From Spirirestis rafaelensis WJT71-NPBG6 (GTDB lineage Bacteria; Cyanobacteriota; Cyanobacteriia; Cyanobacteriales; Nostocaceae), in contig JAHHID010000010.1 of assembly GCA_019359015.1 (NCBI GenBank), forward strand, positions 61,314-125,313: a stretch of 64,000 bases of DNA, in the 5' to 3' direction. The position numbers and the translations under genes were made by a program. Below, one piece after another: positions 34,355 to 44,075 of this stretch. The notes below the pieces were generated by a model. That model worked only from the letters and a program-made list of their open reading frames with translations. It did not search any database and was not told the DNA's origin. Within the stretch, counting starts at the first letter, position 1. Each line of letters begins with the position of its first letter.

Positions 34355-35455
34355 ATGCAAGAACTTCAAACCGAAAAGCTACAACCACTCGAACTTGCTC
34401 AACTACCCGAAAACCCCCTAGTCTCAATACTGATTGCCAACTACAACTACGAAAAGTACATTGGGGAGACTTTGGAGAGTGTACTTTCTCAAACCTACCC
34501 AAATTGGGAAGCGATCATTTGTGATGATGGTTCCAAAGATAACTCCTGTGAAGCCATCGAAACTTATGTCCAGAAAGACTCCAGAATCAAACTGATACGT
34601 CAGCAAAATGGCGGTGTAGCTTCTGCATTAAATACAAGTTACAGGGAAAGCAGTGGTCAAATCATCTGTTTACTTGATGCAGATGATGTGTGGATGCCTG
34701 ATAAGGTACAAAAAGTCGTCGAAGCGTTTCAATCTCACGCCAAGGGTGGCTTTGTCATTCACGATGTTTATCAAATCGATGGTCAAGGAAAGTTGATCAA
34801 ACCGACACCTATGCTGAAAAATTTAGCATCAGGCTGGGTGGCATTATCTGGATTAGAAAATGGCGGAAGCTTTGAAAATATACCACCCGCTTCTGCACTT
34901 TGCATCCGCCGCGAGGTAGGAGATTTAATCTTCCCGATGAATGAAGCGTTTACACGCAATGCTGATAGTCTGATTTTCCGCTGCGCTCCGTTTGTGACTG
35001 AAATAGTGCCTGTATCAGAGGTACTTAGCCACTTTCGCTTACATGGGACAAATCTTACAAGTTTTACATCCCTCACAGCAGATATATTGGTACGGGAATT
35101 GGAGACAGCAAAGCGAATACACCAAGAGCAGAAACAGTTTCTGAGAAAGATTTACGGTCTAGAAGTAGCAGAAAGTCTAACGGGTGTGGAAGCTAACGCA
35201 TGGCACTATCATGATCTCTACATGCTGGCTCGCTTTCAGGGCGTAGCCAAGTCAGAAAGAAAAAAGGTTCATCGCTTGCTTGTTACTCATCCGCAGTTTC
35301 ACGCAGCTTTCAGTTACAAACCTTTGAAATGGCTGCTACAATTCGGCGAAAGCTTGCCGAATGCTGTGTTTTTGGCATTGTTTAATCAGATATTCCACGA
35401 GAGTACGCTTAAACGCATAGCAAGGTTAATTGTGAGGACATTGTCAAAAAGATAG
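34355..35455 (+). CDS. GT2-family glycosyltransferase
   Basis: A 366-residue GT-A enzyme: VSILIANYNYEKYIGETLESVLSQTYPNWE, AIICDDGSKDNSCEAI, QQNGGVASALNTSYRESSGQI and the metal site LLDADDVWMPDK. The acceptor segment and a basic C-terminal tail (KRIARLIVRTLSKR) follow. Length is on the long side for the core family because of about 120 C-terminal residues of unknown role. ATG 34355 with AAGGATG-type leader. First gene of the second exopolysaccharide block, downstream of the bipartite element. Confidence 0.92.
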   Translation: MQELQTEKLQPLELAQLPENPLVSILIANYNYEKYIGETLESVLSQTYPNWEAIICDDGSKDNSCEAIETYVQKDSRIKLIRQQNGGVASALNTSYRESSGQIICLLDADDVWMPDKVQKVVEAFQSHAKGGFVIHDVYQIDGQGKLIKPTPMLKNLASGWVALSGLENGGSFENIPPASALCIRREVGDLIFPMNEAFTRNADSLIFRCAPFVTEIVPVSEVLSHFRLHGTNLTSFTSLTADILVRELETAKRIHQEQKQFLRKIYGLEVAESLTGVEANAWHYHDLYMLARFQGVAKSERKKVHRLLVTHPQFHAAFSYKPLKWLLQFGESLPNAVFLALFNQIFHESTLKRIARLIVRTLSKR

Positions 35456-35528
35456 TCATCACACAAAGTTTTGGTTTTTTGTATGTTCAGCTCTTTCAGT
35501 CGAAAACTGTTACGTAAAAGAATGATAG

Positions 35529-36662
35529 ATGAATCAGAAAACAATTGCTATTTTCACTTGGGGTTTAGATGGCGGAGCATTCGCAAACCTGCCAGCAGCT
35601 CTGACTAAAGGGTTTTGGAACTTGGGAGTCAAGGACTTATACGTTTTATACCTCTCAAAAGGACCGGGAGAAGATATCACTTTTCCAGAAGGCGTTAAAT
35701 TAGTACCACTAGGTGTTGAGCGGTCTATGGCGTCTCCCATCGCCCTAGCTAAGTTTTTGAGAGCAGTCAAGCCAGATGTACTCATCTCTATGCCTACAAT
35801 CATTAGCATTCCTGCGATTATGGGATGGCTATTAGCAGGTCTGCGACAGACAAAATTTGTGATTTACCAAGGAGATACTCTCACCTCTGATATTGCAATC
35901 GACCACAAGCATGACCTGCGGATGCAAATCATGCCTTGGCTAGCAAGGCTGTTGTATCCCACAGCTAATGGGTTAACCACTGTCAGCCAAGGTGTCCTTG
36001 ACATCCTCAAGCAAGATCGTATCCCGATTCCCTCCAATCGTGTGGCAGTAATTCCGAATCCTGTAGATGTCGATGATTTTTTGATACGCAGCCAAGCAGC
36101 ACCGGAACATCCCTGGCTCCAGCACAAAGACCAACCAGTGATTGTTAGCCTTGGGCGTTTAGTAAAGCGCAAAAACTATCCCCTGCTATTGCAAGCGCTT
36201 GCAATAGTCCGAAGCCAGCTCAAAGTCAAGTTGATTATTTTGGGAGAAGGTCCAGAAAGAAAACACTTGGAGGAAGTGATTGCGAAACTAGGTTTGCAGG
36301 ATTGTGTCAGCTTACCTGGTCATGTGGCTAATCCTTGGAGCAACATTGCTAAAGCCGATGTTTTTGTCATGTCGTCACTGGATGAAGCGTTTTGCCTAGC
36401 ATTGGTAGAAGCGATGGCTTGTGGAGTACCCGTTATCTCTACGGATGCCATTGGTGGGGGTCCTCGCAGCATCTTAGAAGATGGCAAATATGGAAATTTA
36501 GTGCCAATAAATGATCCAGAAGCTCTAGCGACAGCAATTTACAAAGCGTTAACCTCAAAAGAATGGCGCAGTCAATTGATTACAGCAAGCCATCGGCAGA
36601 GTGAAGCGTTTAAGCCGGAAGCGATCGCCCAGCAGTGGCTCACATTTCTACAGCAACTGTAG
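35529..36662 (+). CDS. GT4-family glycosyltransferase
   Basis: A 377-residue GT-B enzyme. The acceptor domain contains TKGFWNLGVKDLYVLYLSKG and PDVLISMPTIISIPAIMGWLLAG. The donor domain has VIVSLGRLVKRKNYPLLLQALAIV, IILGEGPERKHLEEVIAKLGLQDCV and FVMSSLDEAFCLALVEAMACGVPVISTDAIGGGP. The donor loop reads SSLDEAFCLALVEAM, keeping both Glu residues of the E(x7)E motif. ATG 35529. Close relatives act on lipid-linked oligosaccharides; specificity unknown. Confidence 0.92.
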   Translation: MNQKTIAIFTWGLDGGAFANLPAALTKGFWNLGVKDLYVLYLSKGPGEDITFPEGVKLVPLGVERSMASPIALAKFLRAVKPDVLISMPTIISIPAIMGWLLAGLRQTKFVIYQGDTLTSDIAIDHKHDLRMQIMPWLARLLYPTANGLTTVSQGVLDILKQDRIPIPSNRVAVIPNPVDVDDFLIRSQAAPEHPWLQHKDQPVIVSLGRLVKRKNYPLLLQALAIVRSQLKVKLIILGEGPERKHLEEVIAKLGLQDCVSLPGHVANPWSNIAKADVFVMSSLDEAFCLALVEAMACGVPVISTDAIGGGPRSILEDGKYGNLVPINDPEALATAIYKALTSKEWRSQLITASHRQSEAFKPEAIAQQWLTFLQQL

Positions 36663-36802
36663 CTAAAAGTAACGCCAGGAAAAATCAATAATGGTGTTGA
36701 CTGCATAGTCTTTTGAGATAGTGAAACAGCTTTTTCAAACTAGGACAAGTCATAGATATTTATTTTTGTAGAAATCAAATTTGACACTGGAGAATTTCAT
36801 CC

Positions 36803-38065
36803 ATGAAAGTCCTTCTATCTGCTTATGCGTGTGAACCAGGTCGCGGATCTGAACCAGGAGTGGGCTGGAACATGGCTTGCCAGATTGCTAAATACCATGA
36901 AGTCTGGGTTATAACTTCAAATACTCATCGTCCAGCACTTGAGGCAGAACTGGCTCGTAACCAACCGCCCAACCTGAACTTCGTTTATCTCGATCCATTT
37001 GGTTGGGTCTATGACTGGTCTTTTGAAGGAAAGCGATCGCAATGGTTAGTTTACCTTCACTATTACTTGTGGCAAATTTGGGCATATTTTGTTGCCAGAC
37101 GGGTTCATAAAGAGATTGGCTTTGATCTTGCACACCACATAACCTACGGTCGATATTCGAGTCCGAGTTTTCTAGTCTTTCTTCCTATACCCTTCATCTG
37201 GGGTCCAGTTGGAGGCGCGGAATTTACACCGGAAGCATTCTGGCAAGACTTCAGCAGACGCGCTAAAGTTTATGAAACTCTGCGTAACCTTTTGCGCTGG
37301 GTGGGTGAGCTTGACCCATTTGTACATCTTACGGCTCGCCGGAGTACTGTTGCAATAGTGACGACTCCAGAAACCGCGACCCATTTGAATGTTTTAGGTG
37401 CTAAAAGAATTGAATTTTTGCCTGGACAAACTGGAATCAATCAACAAGAGTTTGCTCGTCTTGAAAAACTTGCGGTTTCATCTGACGAAACTGTTATCAG
37501 ATTTGTCAGCATAGGACGTCTTCTACACTGGAAAGGATTTCATCTCGGTCTCAAGGCATTTGCTCAGACTGGTTTAGAGCAGAGTGAGTACTGGATTATT
37601 GGGGAAGGACCCGAAAGAAAAAGGCTGGAGGAACTTGCCAATCAGCTGGGAATTGCAGACAGAACATTTTTTTTGGGAGCAATATCTCGTGAAGAAACCT
37701 TTCAAACATTAGCAAAGTCTCATGTAGTAGTACATCCCGCTCTGCATGATTTTTCACCAACTGTTTGTTTAGAGGCTATGGTAGCAAGGCGTCCAGTAGT
37801 TTGCCTGAATTTAGGCGGACCAGCTATCCAGATCACAGAGGAAACTGGCTTTAAGATTCACGCTCAAACGCCTGATCAAACAGTGAGCGATCTTGCTAAG
37901 GCAATGACGGTGCTAGCTAAAGAGCCAAATTTGAGGTTGCGTATGGGTCAAGCTGGACACAAGAGGGTGAGAGAAGCTTTTAGCTGGGAAAGTAAAGGGC
38001 GCTACTTTGCTGAACTTTACGAAGAAGTTTCAACCCAAGAGAAATCCTACTTGAAATTGGGTTAG
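36803..38065 (+). CDS. GT4-family glycosyltransferase
   Basis: A 420-residue GT-B enzyme. VLLSAYACEPGRGSEPGVGWNMACQIA is the characteristic N-terminal glycine-rich acceptor loop. FVSIGRLLHWKGFHLGLKAFAQ, WIIGEGPERKRLEELANQLGI and VVHPALHDFSPTVCLEAMVARRPVVCLNLGGPAIQI form the donor domain, where the E(x7)E site appears as D-F-S-P-T-V-C-L-E. ATG 36803 with TGGAG upstream. A decayed 3' end of a similar gene lies just downstream. Confidence 0.92.
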   Translation: MKVLLSAYACEPGRGSEPGVGWNMACQIAKYHEVWVITSNTHRPALEAELARNQPPNLNFVYLDPFGWVYDWSFEGKRSQWLVYLHYYLWQIWAYFVARRVHKEIGFDLAHHITYGRYSSPSFLVFLPIPFIWGPVGGAEFTPEAFWQDFSRRAKVYETLRNLLRWVGELDPFVHLTARRSTVAIVTTPETATHLNVLGAKRIEFLPGQTGINQQEFARLEKLAVSSDETVIRFVSIGRLLHWKGFHLGLKAFAQTGLEQSEYWIIGEGPERKRLEELANQLGIADRTFFLGAISREETFQTLAKSHVVVHPALHDFSPTVCLEAMVARRPVVCLNLGGPAIQITEETGFKIHAQTPDQTVSDLAKAMTVLAKEPNLRLRMGQAGHKRVREAFSWESKGRYFAELYEEVSTQEKSYLKLG

Positions 38066-38073
38066 AAAATTAT

Positions 38074-38202
38074 GAAAAAAAGCCAGAACTAAGAATTGAT
38101 ATGGGAGAGGCTGCAACGAAAAGAGTATGCAAAGTATACAACTAGAAAGTTAAAGGCAAGTATTTAGCTCAAGTGTGTCAAACCATAGCAGGGAATTCAT
38201 GA
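38074..38202 (+). pseudogene. Fossil 3' end of a GT4 gene, overlapping the next start
   Basis: The frame reads KKPELRIDMGEAATKRVCKV then YN, a TAG where a Trp is expected, then KVKGKYLAQVCQTIAGNS and TGA at 38200-38202. This matches the C-terminal pattern of GT4 proteins and is similar to the end of the intact upstream gene (LRLRMGQAGHKRVREAFSWE). The old stop overlaps ATG 38199 as ATGA, the usual coupling between adjacent genes. Confidence 0.75.
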
Positions 38203-39545
38203 GTTCAGCAACATCGCCTCAACCTCAGGCAGGGATTATCAAACGGTCTAGCATAATTGTGCTATTCCTCGCTTCTGTTATGTTCCCACGAGTTCTTACA
38301 GCACTAAAAGTCCCATCAGTCATTAACTTTCTGCATTTTGCGATCGCAATAGCCTTATTTGTATGGATAATACCTAGAATTAAAAGCAAAATTGCTGTAC
38401 AAATGCTAGTGGGACTGCTTGTTCTCTTGACAGAAACTATCTCTAGTGCGCTGCTTAATAAAGCAGGGGTTATCAATGTTATCCTCAGCTTTTTGATGCT
38501 TGGAGAACCTTTTATACTATTAATAGCAATTACCAGTATAAAGCTACCTAAATCTAGTATTAAAAATTTTCAAAAATGGATATCTATCTTTGTATATATT
38601 CATTTGTTTTTTGTATATTTTCAAAAATTTATTCTTAGATACGAAGGTGATTATATTAAAGGAATTTTTCTAAATATGGGAGCGGGACACCACGTAGGAG
38701 GTGATGTTGCTCTAACTTTTGGACTCTACTTCCTTCTTGCGTCTGGAGTTCGTTCAAGATGGTTACGCATATTTGTGTTTATTTTAGGTCTAGGGAACAT
38801 TCTTTATGCTGATGTGAAACAGGTAGTCATTGCATTTCTAGTTTCCTGGTTTATCTTGATACTTACGCAGTTGAAGGAGATAGTGAAAGCAATAATGTAT
38901 TTGGGAATTGCTATTCCGATTACTATTGGAGTTCTGAAAATCATCAACACCCTGTACGCTGGAATACGATACATATCTGATATGGAGGTAGTTACAGAAG
39001 CTTTTCAATATAAATTATCTGTATTTTCTATTATTCTAAATTTTTACAAATCAGATTTAAATTGGTTGTTTGGACTGGGACCAGGTCATACTATTAGTCG
39101 GTTAGGTTGGTTAATGAAAGATTATCTACAAATTTTGGAACCGTTAGGTGTTACTGGCACTTCTGTTTTTGATACAGTATTTAAGGCTCAAGAGAGCTAC
39201 TACTGGTCTAATAGTCTTACTGGCTCTAGTATGTACTCTTTATTATTCTCTTGGGCAGGTATTTGGGGAGATTTAGGCTTTTTAGGATTAGGAGTATATT
39301 TGTATCTCTGGTTCTTGGTCTGGAAGTATATCTGTATAGATAAAATTTCCAAATTTTTCCTAATTACTGTGTTTGTTGCTGGTTTAATATTTTCGTGGAT
39401 GGAAGAACCGGCTTTTATGCTTTTTGTCGCTAGTTTAATTGGGCTGCAATGGCAAAAACATCAAGCTGATAAATCTAATAAATTATGGCAGCACAGGATG
39501 CAAGACTATTTTTATGAACAAAAACCAGTAGGAGAAAAAGCCTAA
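38199..39545 (+). CDS. Multi-pass membrane protein, Wzy/O-antigen-ligase-like
   Basis: A 448-residue protein with about ten to twelve hydrophobic helices, the layout of Wzy polymerases and O-antigen ligases. A longer periplasmic loop lies around residues 260-350 (GLGPGHTISRLGWLMKDYLQ). It would link repeat units or attach chains at the periplasmic face. I take ATG 38199, which overlaps the fossil gene's stop as ATGA, over GTG 38175. Wzy-type proteins vary so much that only topology and context support this call. No Wzx flippase gene is visible in the window. Confidence 0.72.
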   Translation: MSSATSPQPQAGIIKRSSIIVLFLASVMFPRVLTALKVPSVINFLHFAIAIALFVWIIPRIKSKIAVQMLVGLLVLLTETISSALLNKAGVINVILSFLMLGEPFILLIAITSIKLPKSSIKNFQKWISIFVYIHLFFVYFQKFILRYEGDYIKGIFLNMGAGHHVGGDVALTFGLYFLLASGVRSRWLRIFVFILGLGNILYADVKQVVIAFLVSWFILILTQLKEIVKAIMYLGIAIPITIGVLKIINTLYAGIRYISDMEVVTEAFQYKLSVFSIILNFYKSDLNWLFGLGPGHTISRLGWLMKDYLQILEPLGVTGTSVFDTVFKAQESYYWSNSLTGSSMYSLLFSWAGIWGDLGFLGLGVYLYLWFLVWKYICIDKISKFFLITVFVAGLIFSWMEEPAFMLFVASLIGLQWQKHQADKSNKLWQHRMQDYFYEQKPVGEKA

Positions 39546-39641
39546 TTTTAGGTTTAATCAAATGCATAATACATTAACAATCAACCTTGTTATATGGAAT
39601 TATATAATGCCTAATATTTTTAAGTTTCAATCTATCACCTT

Positions 39642-40886
39642 ATGAATATTTTAATTATCCATAATCGCTATCAACTTGCTGGGGGTGAGGATGCAGTTGT
39701 GCAGGCTGAAGCGGAATTGTTAAAGTCTTACGGACATGATGTTTCAGTTTTAGAAGTAGACAACGACACCATTATAGGAGTATGGGGTAAAGCAAAAGCA
39801 GCCTTTTCGGCAATTTACTCTGCTTCCTCTAAAACCCTGGTGAGTAATGCGATCACCCAACACAATGCTGAAGTTGTTCACATACACAACTTTTTCCCAC
39901 TACTCTCCCCATCTGTATACGATGCTTGTCGAGATGCGGTTGTGCCTGTTGTGCAGACACTACATAATTATCGATTGGCTTGCCCAAAAGCTATGCTCTT
40001 TCGGGAGGGTCGAGTTTGCGAAGACTGTATTGGCAAAGCCTTACCTCTGCCTGGTGTAGTGCATGGTTGTTACCGAGGTTCCCGCGTTGAAAGTGCAGTA
40101 GTAGCAAGTATGTTAGCGGTGCATCGCTTAAGGCAAACTTGGCAGGAACGGGTAGATGCTTACATTGCTCTGACCCAGTTTCAGAAAGATAAACTAGTGC
40201 AAGCCGGACTTCCCAGTGAGAAGATTTACATTAAACCTAACTTTGTATTTACGCCAGATACCATAGCAAAAACCAGCTATGATGGTGACTACGCACTTTT
40301 TGTCGGGCGACTTTCAGAAGAAAAAGGTGTTGCTACCCTGATTGATGCTTACAAACAAGCCAGTCTAAGTATTCCTCTAAAAATTGTTGGTGAAGGTCCA
40401 TTAAACGAGGTTCTACAGCAGCAGGTACGGACGTTGGGGTTAGAGAATATGATTACCTTTCTTGGGCGGCAAAATAAGCCAGCTGTATTGAACTTAATGC
40501 GTAACGCTCAGTTTTTAGTCTTTCCCTCTATCTGGTATGAAGGTTTCCCCTTAACAATTGCAGAGGCATTTGCCTGTGGTCTACCTGTAATTGCAGCAAA
40601 ATTAGGTAGTATGGCAGAGATTGTAGAGAATGAGGTAACTGGTTTACATTTTGAAGCCGGGAATTCAGCAGATTTTGCAGCCAAAATCAGATGGGCAACT
40701 ACTCATCCTGAAGCGATGATTGCAATGAGAAAAAATGCCTATTCTGTGTATGAAGCCCGGTATACTCCTGAAGCAAATTACCAGCAGTTGATAGAAATTT
40801 ATCAACAGGTCATCAACAAAAATATGTCCAAACTTGCCAGTATCTCATTTTCTAAATCTTCGCTTCAGTCCATACGTTCTAATTAA
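39642..40886 (+). CDS. GT4-family glycosyltransferase
   Basis: A 414-residue GT-B enzyme with N-terminal ILIIHNRYQLAGGEDAVVQAEAELLKSYGHDV, then VVHIHNFFPLLSPSVYDACR and VVQTLHNYRLACPKAMLFREGRVCEDCI (Cys-containing loop). The donor domain has ALFVGRLSEEKGVATLIDAYK, KIVGEGPLNEVLQQQVRTLGL and VFPSIWYEGFPLTIAEAFACGLPVIAAKLGSM. ATG 39642. Its last 42 bases overlap, tail to tail, the end of the nucleotidyltransferase gene of the lasso cluster. Last + strand gene of the exopolysaccharide locus. Confidence 0.92.
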   Translation: MNILIIHNRYQLAGGEDAVVQAEAELLKSYGHDVSVLEVDNDTIIGVWGKAKAAFSAIYSASSKTLVSNAITQHNAEVVHIHNFFPLLSPSVYDACRDAVVPVVQTLHNYRLACPKAMLFREGRVCEDCIGKALPLPGVVHGCYRGSRVESAVVASMLAVHRLRQTWQERVDAYIALTQFQKDKLVQAGLPSEKIYIKPNFVFTPDTIAKTSYDGDYALFVGRLSEEKGVATLIDAYKQASLSIPLKIVGEGPLNEVLQQQVRTLGLENMITFLGRQNKPAVLNLMRNAQFLVFPSIWYEGFPLTIAEAFACGLPVIAAKLGSMAEIVENEVTGLHFEAGNSADFAAKIRWATTHPEAMIAMRKNAYSVYEARYTPEANYQQLIEIYQQVINKNMSKLASISFSKSSLQSIRSN

Positions 40887-42089
40887 GCGAATAAGTCGGA
40901 GCGGATAGTACAAGAAAGATAGAAATTGAGGTAGCGGCAGAAACACTTCGTCTGCTACTGTTGGAACAATTAAATGCTCAAAACAGTACCAAATTTTATC
41001 CAATGGGTGTTCTATCATGCTTAAGTGAAAAAATGACCAATTAACTTTCTGGTTTGCAAGTGAACTTTCAGTTTGATAGAAAAGCTGCGTGTAAATCTGG
41101 GAAGCGAGGGACTTCAGTAGTGGGTTAGCTTGTATTTGCTGCAAAATGGTTTTTGGAAGCTCTACTTCTAGAAGTTCATGCGCTAGTAAAAGACCAAGCA
41201 AGAGGATTCGGGTCATACGTAGCGAAGTTGCGCGATCGCAAACTTGCTCCCAATTTATCTCACCACAGGTAGAAAGCACTTGAGCAATATCGCAAATCCG
41301 GTTCAACTGTTGCCAACAGTCCTTAGCTCCCTGAGAACAGAGGATTAAGATTGAATCCTCCGAAGAAAGATTGAGAACCATTCTATTCGCAAAAGGCTTT
41401 GGTTGAGCATACTCCCATAGCCATTCAGTATCAAACAAAAATGAGAATTGCTTTGGTAACATCCCGTGATGGACATCTATAGTAACGCGATCGCGATCCA
41501 CCATATGCAGTTCCCAGTGGGATTGCAGGTAAGCTTTTTGTTGCTGCTCGTTGAGAGAACTAAGGTAAGCTGCTTCTTTCTCACTATTGTTAGAGTATGG
41601 TTGGTATCCTTGAGTAGTCAGTAGTTCTTTTGCCTTCAAAAAATCTTGTTTGCGAACTAGAATATCTAAATCAAAGAAATCTCGACGCGAGATATCACCA
41701 TAAGCTGATATCGCTAAGATAGGACCTTTGAATGGAATCACAGGTATATCATTTGCTTCAAAAAGCTCCAATAGCTTGATCAGCTTACTTGTTAACATAA
41801 GGTTGCGCTGAGTTCTCGCATACTGGTTACGTTGAAGTTGCTGTTGGAAACTTGCAGGAATTAATTGTGGGCATATATTACTTAGATTGCCGTAAAGGAG
41901 GGGTATTACACCGTGTCTATATGCTGTTTGGATTAGGTATTGCCAGTCTATATCACCTTCAACTAAGGCTTTGATGCGGTTAACATTGCTATCATTAACC
42001 AACGGACGAACGCAATTAAGAAGTAACTCTATTTCCAGACGAGCATTGATTGCCTGGTTTTGATTATCGGGTTTAGATAAAGTTTTCAT
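40845..42089 (-). CDS. Nucleotidyltransferase-family protein of the lasso peptide cluster
   Basis: A 414-residue PF14907-type protein. The nucleotidyltransferase core contains FEANDIPVIPFKGPILAISAYGDISRRDFFDLDILVRKQD, where the paired Asp (DLDIL) fit metal binding. In lasso clusters such as that of pseudomycoidin, a related N protein acts after a kinase to tailor the phosphorylated peptide. Here it lies next to a kinase and an exporter, suggesting the same two-step tailoring; this is inference. It is the last gene of the minus-strand operon and overlaps the GT4 gene tail to tail. ATG 42089. Confidence 0.8.
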   Translation of the reverse strand: MKTLSKPDNQNQAINARLEIELLLNCVRPLVNDSNVNRIKALVEGDIDWQYLIQTAYRHGVIPLLYGNLSNICPQLIPASFQQQLQRNQYARTQRNLMLTSKLIKLLELFEANDIPVIPFKGPILAISAYGDISRRDFFDLDILVRKQDFLKAKELLTTQGYQPYSNNSEKEAAYLSSLNEQQQKAYLQSHWELHMVDRDRVTIDVHHGMLPKQFSFLFDTEWLWEYAQPKPFANRMVLNLSSEDSILILCSQGAKDCWQQLNRICDIAQVLSTCGEINWEQVCDRATSLRMTRILLLGLLLAHELLEVELPKTILQQIQANPLLKSLASQIYTQLFYQTESSLANQKVNWSFFHLSMIEHPLDKIWYCFEHLIVPTVADEVFLPLPQFLSFLYYPLRLIRLIRTYGLKRRFRK

Positions 42090-42161
42090 AAATGTATCAG
42101 TAAATTTACGTAATTAAGCCAAGCGCCTTAAAGGCGATCGCATCCTAAATATTCCTAATGG

Positions 42162-44024
42162 CTAAACAATCCCGCTCTCAAGTGAATTACTTGAACTAGA
42201 CTCCATTTGGTCTTTCCAAGACTGAGCGTAAAAACCACCCTGAGCCAGCAATTGATCATGGGTACCTGACTCCACAATTTGCCCAGCACGCATAACGTGA
42301 ATGATGTCAGCCCGCATCGCCAAAGTGAATCGGTGAGTAATGACCACCGCAGTGCGATCGCTCGCCAATGAGCGAAAACGTTCCAACCAATCGTGTTCTG
42401 CCCAAGGGTCCATAGCGCTAGTAGGCTCATCTAAAATAATGATTTGGGCACGTCTAAAAAATGCCCGTGCTAATGCCAAACGCTGCCATTGACCGCCGCT
42501 TAAATCAGTTCCTTCAGGAAACAACTTACCTAACATGGTGTTATAACCTAGGGGCAAGCGGTTAATCTTATCGTCGATACCCGATGCTTTGGCAGCTGCT
42601 TGAATTTCTGAGTAATTTGATGCTGCTGATATGTCACCCAAACCAATATTTTCCCCAGCCGTGGTGTAGTAAGGAATTGGTGATTGGAACAAAACAGTAA
42701 TTAACCTGCGGAATGCTTTCACCGAAAAGTTACGCAAATCAATACCGTCGAGTTCGATGCTTCCCAATTCAGGGTCATAAAAACGGCATAAAAGCTTAAT
42801 TAGCGTACTTTTCCCAGCACCATTATCACCAACGATCGCGACAATTTTGCCAGCCGGCAGTGTCAAGTTAAAATTATCTAACACTGGTTCCTCACTACCA
42901 GGGTAGCGGAAGGTGACTTGCCGAAAACGAATTCCCTTTTTAGGTGTTGACGGTACGGGGACAGGATTTCGCGGCTCTACAATTTTGGGTTGTATTTGTA
43001 AGAATTCAAATAAGTTACCAAGAAACAAGCTATTACGATAAATTTGCCCCAGATTACTTAATAGATCCTTGACAATGCTTTGTCCCTGACTGAATGCCTG
43101 AAAAAACAGAGCTAAATCTCCTAGAGTCAGTATTCCCAGCAATACCTGCCGTCCTATCCAAGCTAAAGCTCCACCAGAAATTATCAATGCGATTATGGTA
43201 GCAACAAAGCGACCTAAAGTTTGCAGTTTTAATAGCTGGAATTGTTCGTGTCTAAGTCGCCGACGCAGATTATGGTAAGACGATTGGAAGTAATCAGCAT
43301 AATCAAACAATCGTACTTCTGCTGCGGTGGCACTGCTTGTCAGCAAGTAGTCATAATACATCAGCCATCGGCGATCGGTTGTTGTACGCTGTGACCATTG
43401 ATACTGAAGTTTATTTAAATAAGTCAAAACATAAAATGCTGGGAAAGCACTAATGATTAGAATTATGGGTAGCGCAAATCCATAAGGAGCCAAGACCGCA
43501 GCCATAGCAAACAAAGTGACAGTATTTTGTAATAACCTGCCAGTATTTTCTAGTAAAGTAAGCGATCGCCCACTTGCACCCTCCCGCGCTCTGTCAAGTT
43601 TGTCGTTATACTCAGAGTATTCATAAAAGCCATAATCCACAGCCACTGACTGTGTTTGAATTAAACCAGTGACGTAATCGCTTACTAATTCTGACTGAGC
43701 CGTCCGAATCCATTCAGCGACACTATTCAAAACCTCCCCCACTAGCATGATGCCTGCCATCAACCCTACTGGTATAATTATTTTCTGAATGTTTGCCGCA
43801 GAAATGCCAGATCCAGTTACTGACACCAAAGCATTGATTGCCCGTGGAGTCAGGGAGATAGAAGCTGCCGGAAGCAATCCTTGAACCAGCAGTAAAATCA
43901 TCCAAGCTACAGTCCAGTAGCGAGACGCTGCCCACACCAAGCTGAGGGTTTTTACTAAATGAGAGAATATGGTGTTCGCGCTACGGAGTTTGCTAATCAA
44001 GATATTAAAACCCTGTAAATTCAA
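42162..44024 (-). CDS. ABC transporter, lasso peptide exporter/immunity (D protein)
   Basis: A 620-residue fused transporter. About five to six membrane helices occupy residues 30-320. The ATPase domain follows: Walker A GDNGAGKSTLIK, signature LSGGQWQRLALARA, Walker B IIILDEPTSAMD, and switch His VVITHRF. It resembles peptide exporters and D proteins of lasso clusters, which pump the mature peptide out and protect the cell. No N-terminal C39 protease domain is present, so leader cleavage is left to B2. ATG 44024. Confidence 0.88.
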   Translation of the reverse strand: MNLQGFNILISKLRSANTIFSHLVKTLSLVWAASRYWTVAWMILLLVQGLLPAASISLTPRAINALVSVTGSGISAANIQKIIIPVGLMAGIMLVGEVLNSVAEWIRTAQSELVSDYVTGLIQTQSVAVDYGFYEYSEYNDKLDRAREGASGRSLTLLENTGRLLQNTVTLFAMAAVLAPYGFALPIILIISAFPAFYVLTYLNKLQYQWSQRTTTDRRWLMYYDYLLTSSATAAEVRLFDYADYFQSSYHNLRRRLRHEQFQLLKLQTLGRFVATIIALIISGGALAWIGRQVLLGILTLGDLALFFQAFSQGQSIVKDLLSNLGQIYRNSLFLGNLFEFLQIQPKIVEPRNPVPVPSTPKKGIRFRQVTFRYPGSEEPVLDNFNLTLPAGKIVAIVGDNGAGKSTLIKLLCRFYDPELGSIELDGIDLRNFSVKAFRRLITVLFQSPIPYYTTAGENIGLGDISAASNYSEIQAAAKASGIDDKINRLPLGYNTMLGKLFPEGTDLSGGQWQRLALARAFFRRAQIIILDEPTSAMDPWAEHDWLERFRSLASDRTAVVITHRFTLAMRADIIHVMRAGQIVESGTHDQLLAQGGFYAQSWKDQMESSSSNSLESGIV

Positions 44025-44075
44025 AAATAATCAATCTAACTGTAGTGTAAGTACTTAAAATCTAAGTTATGCTAG

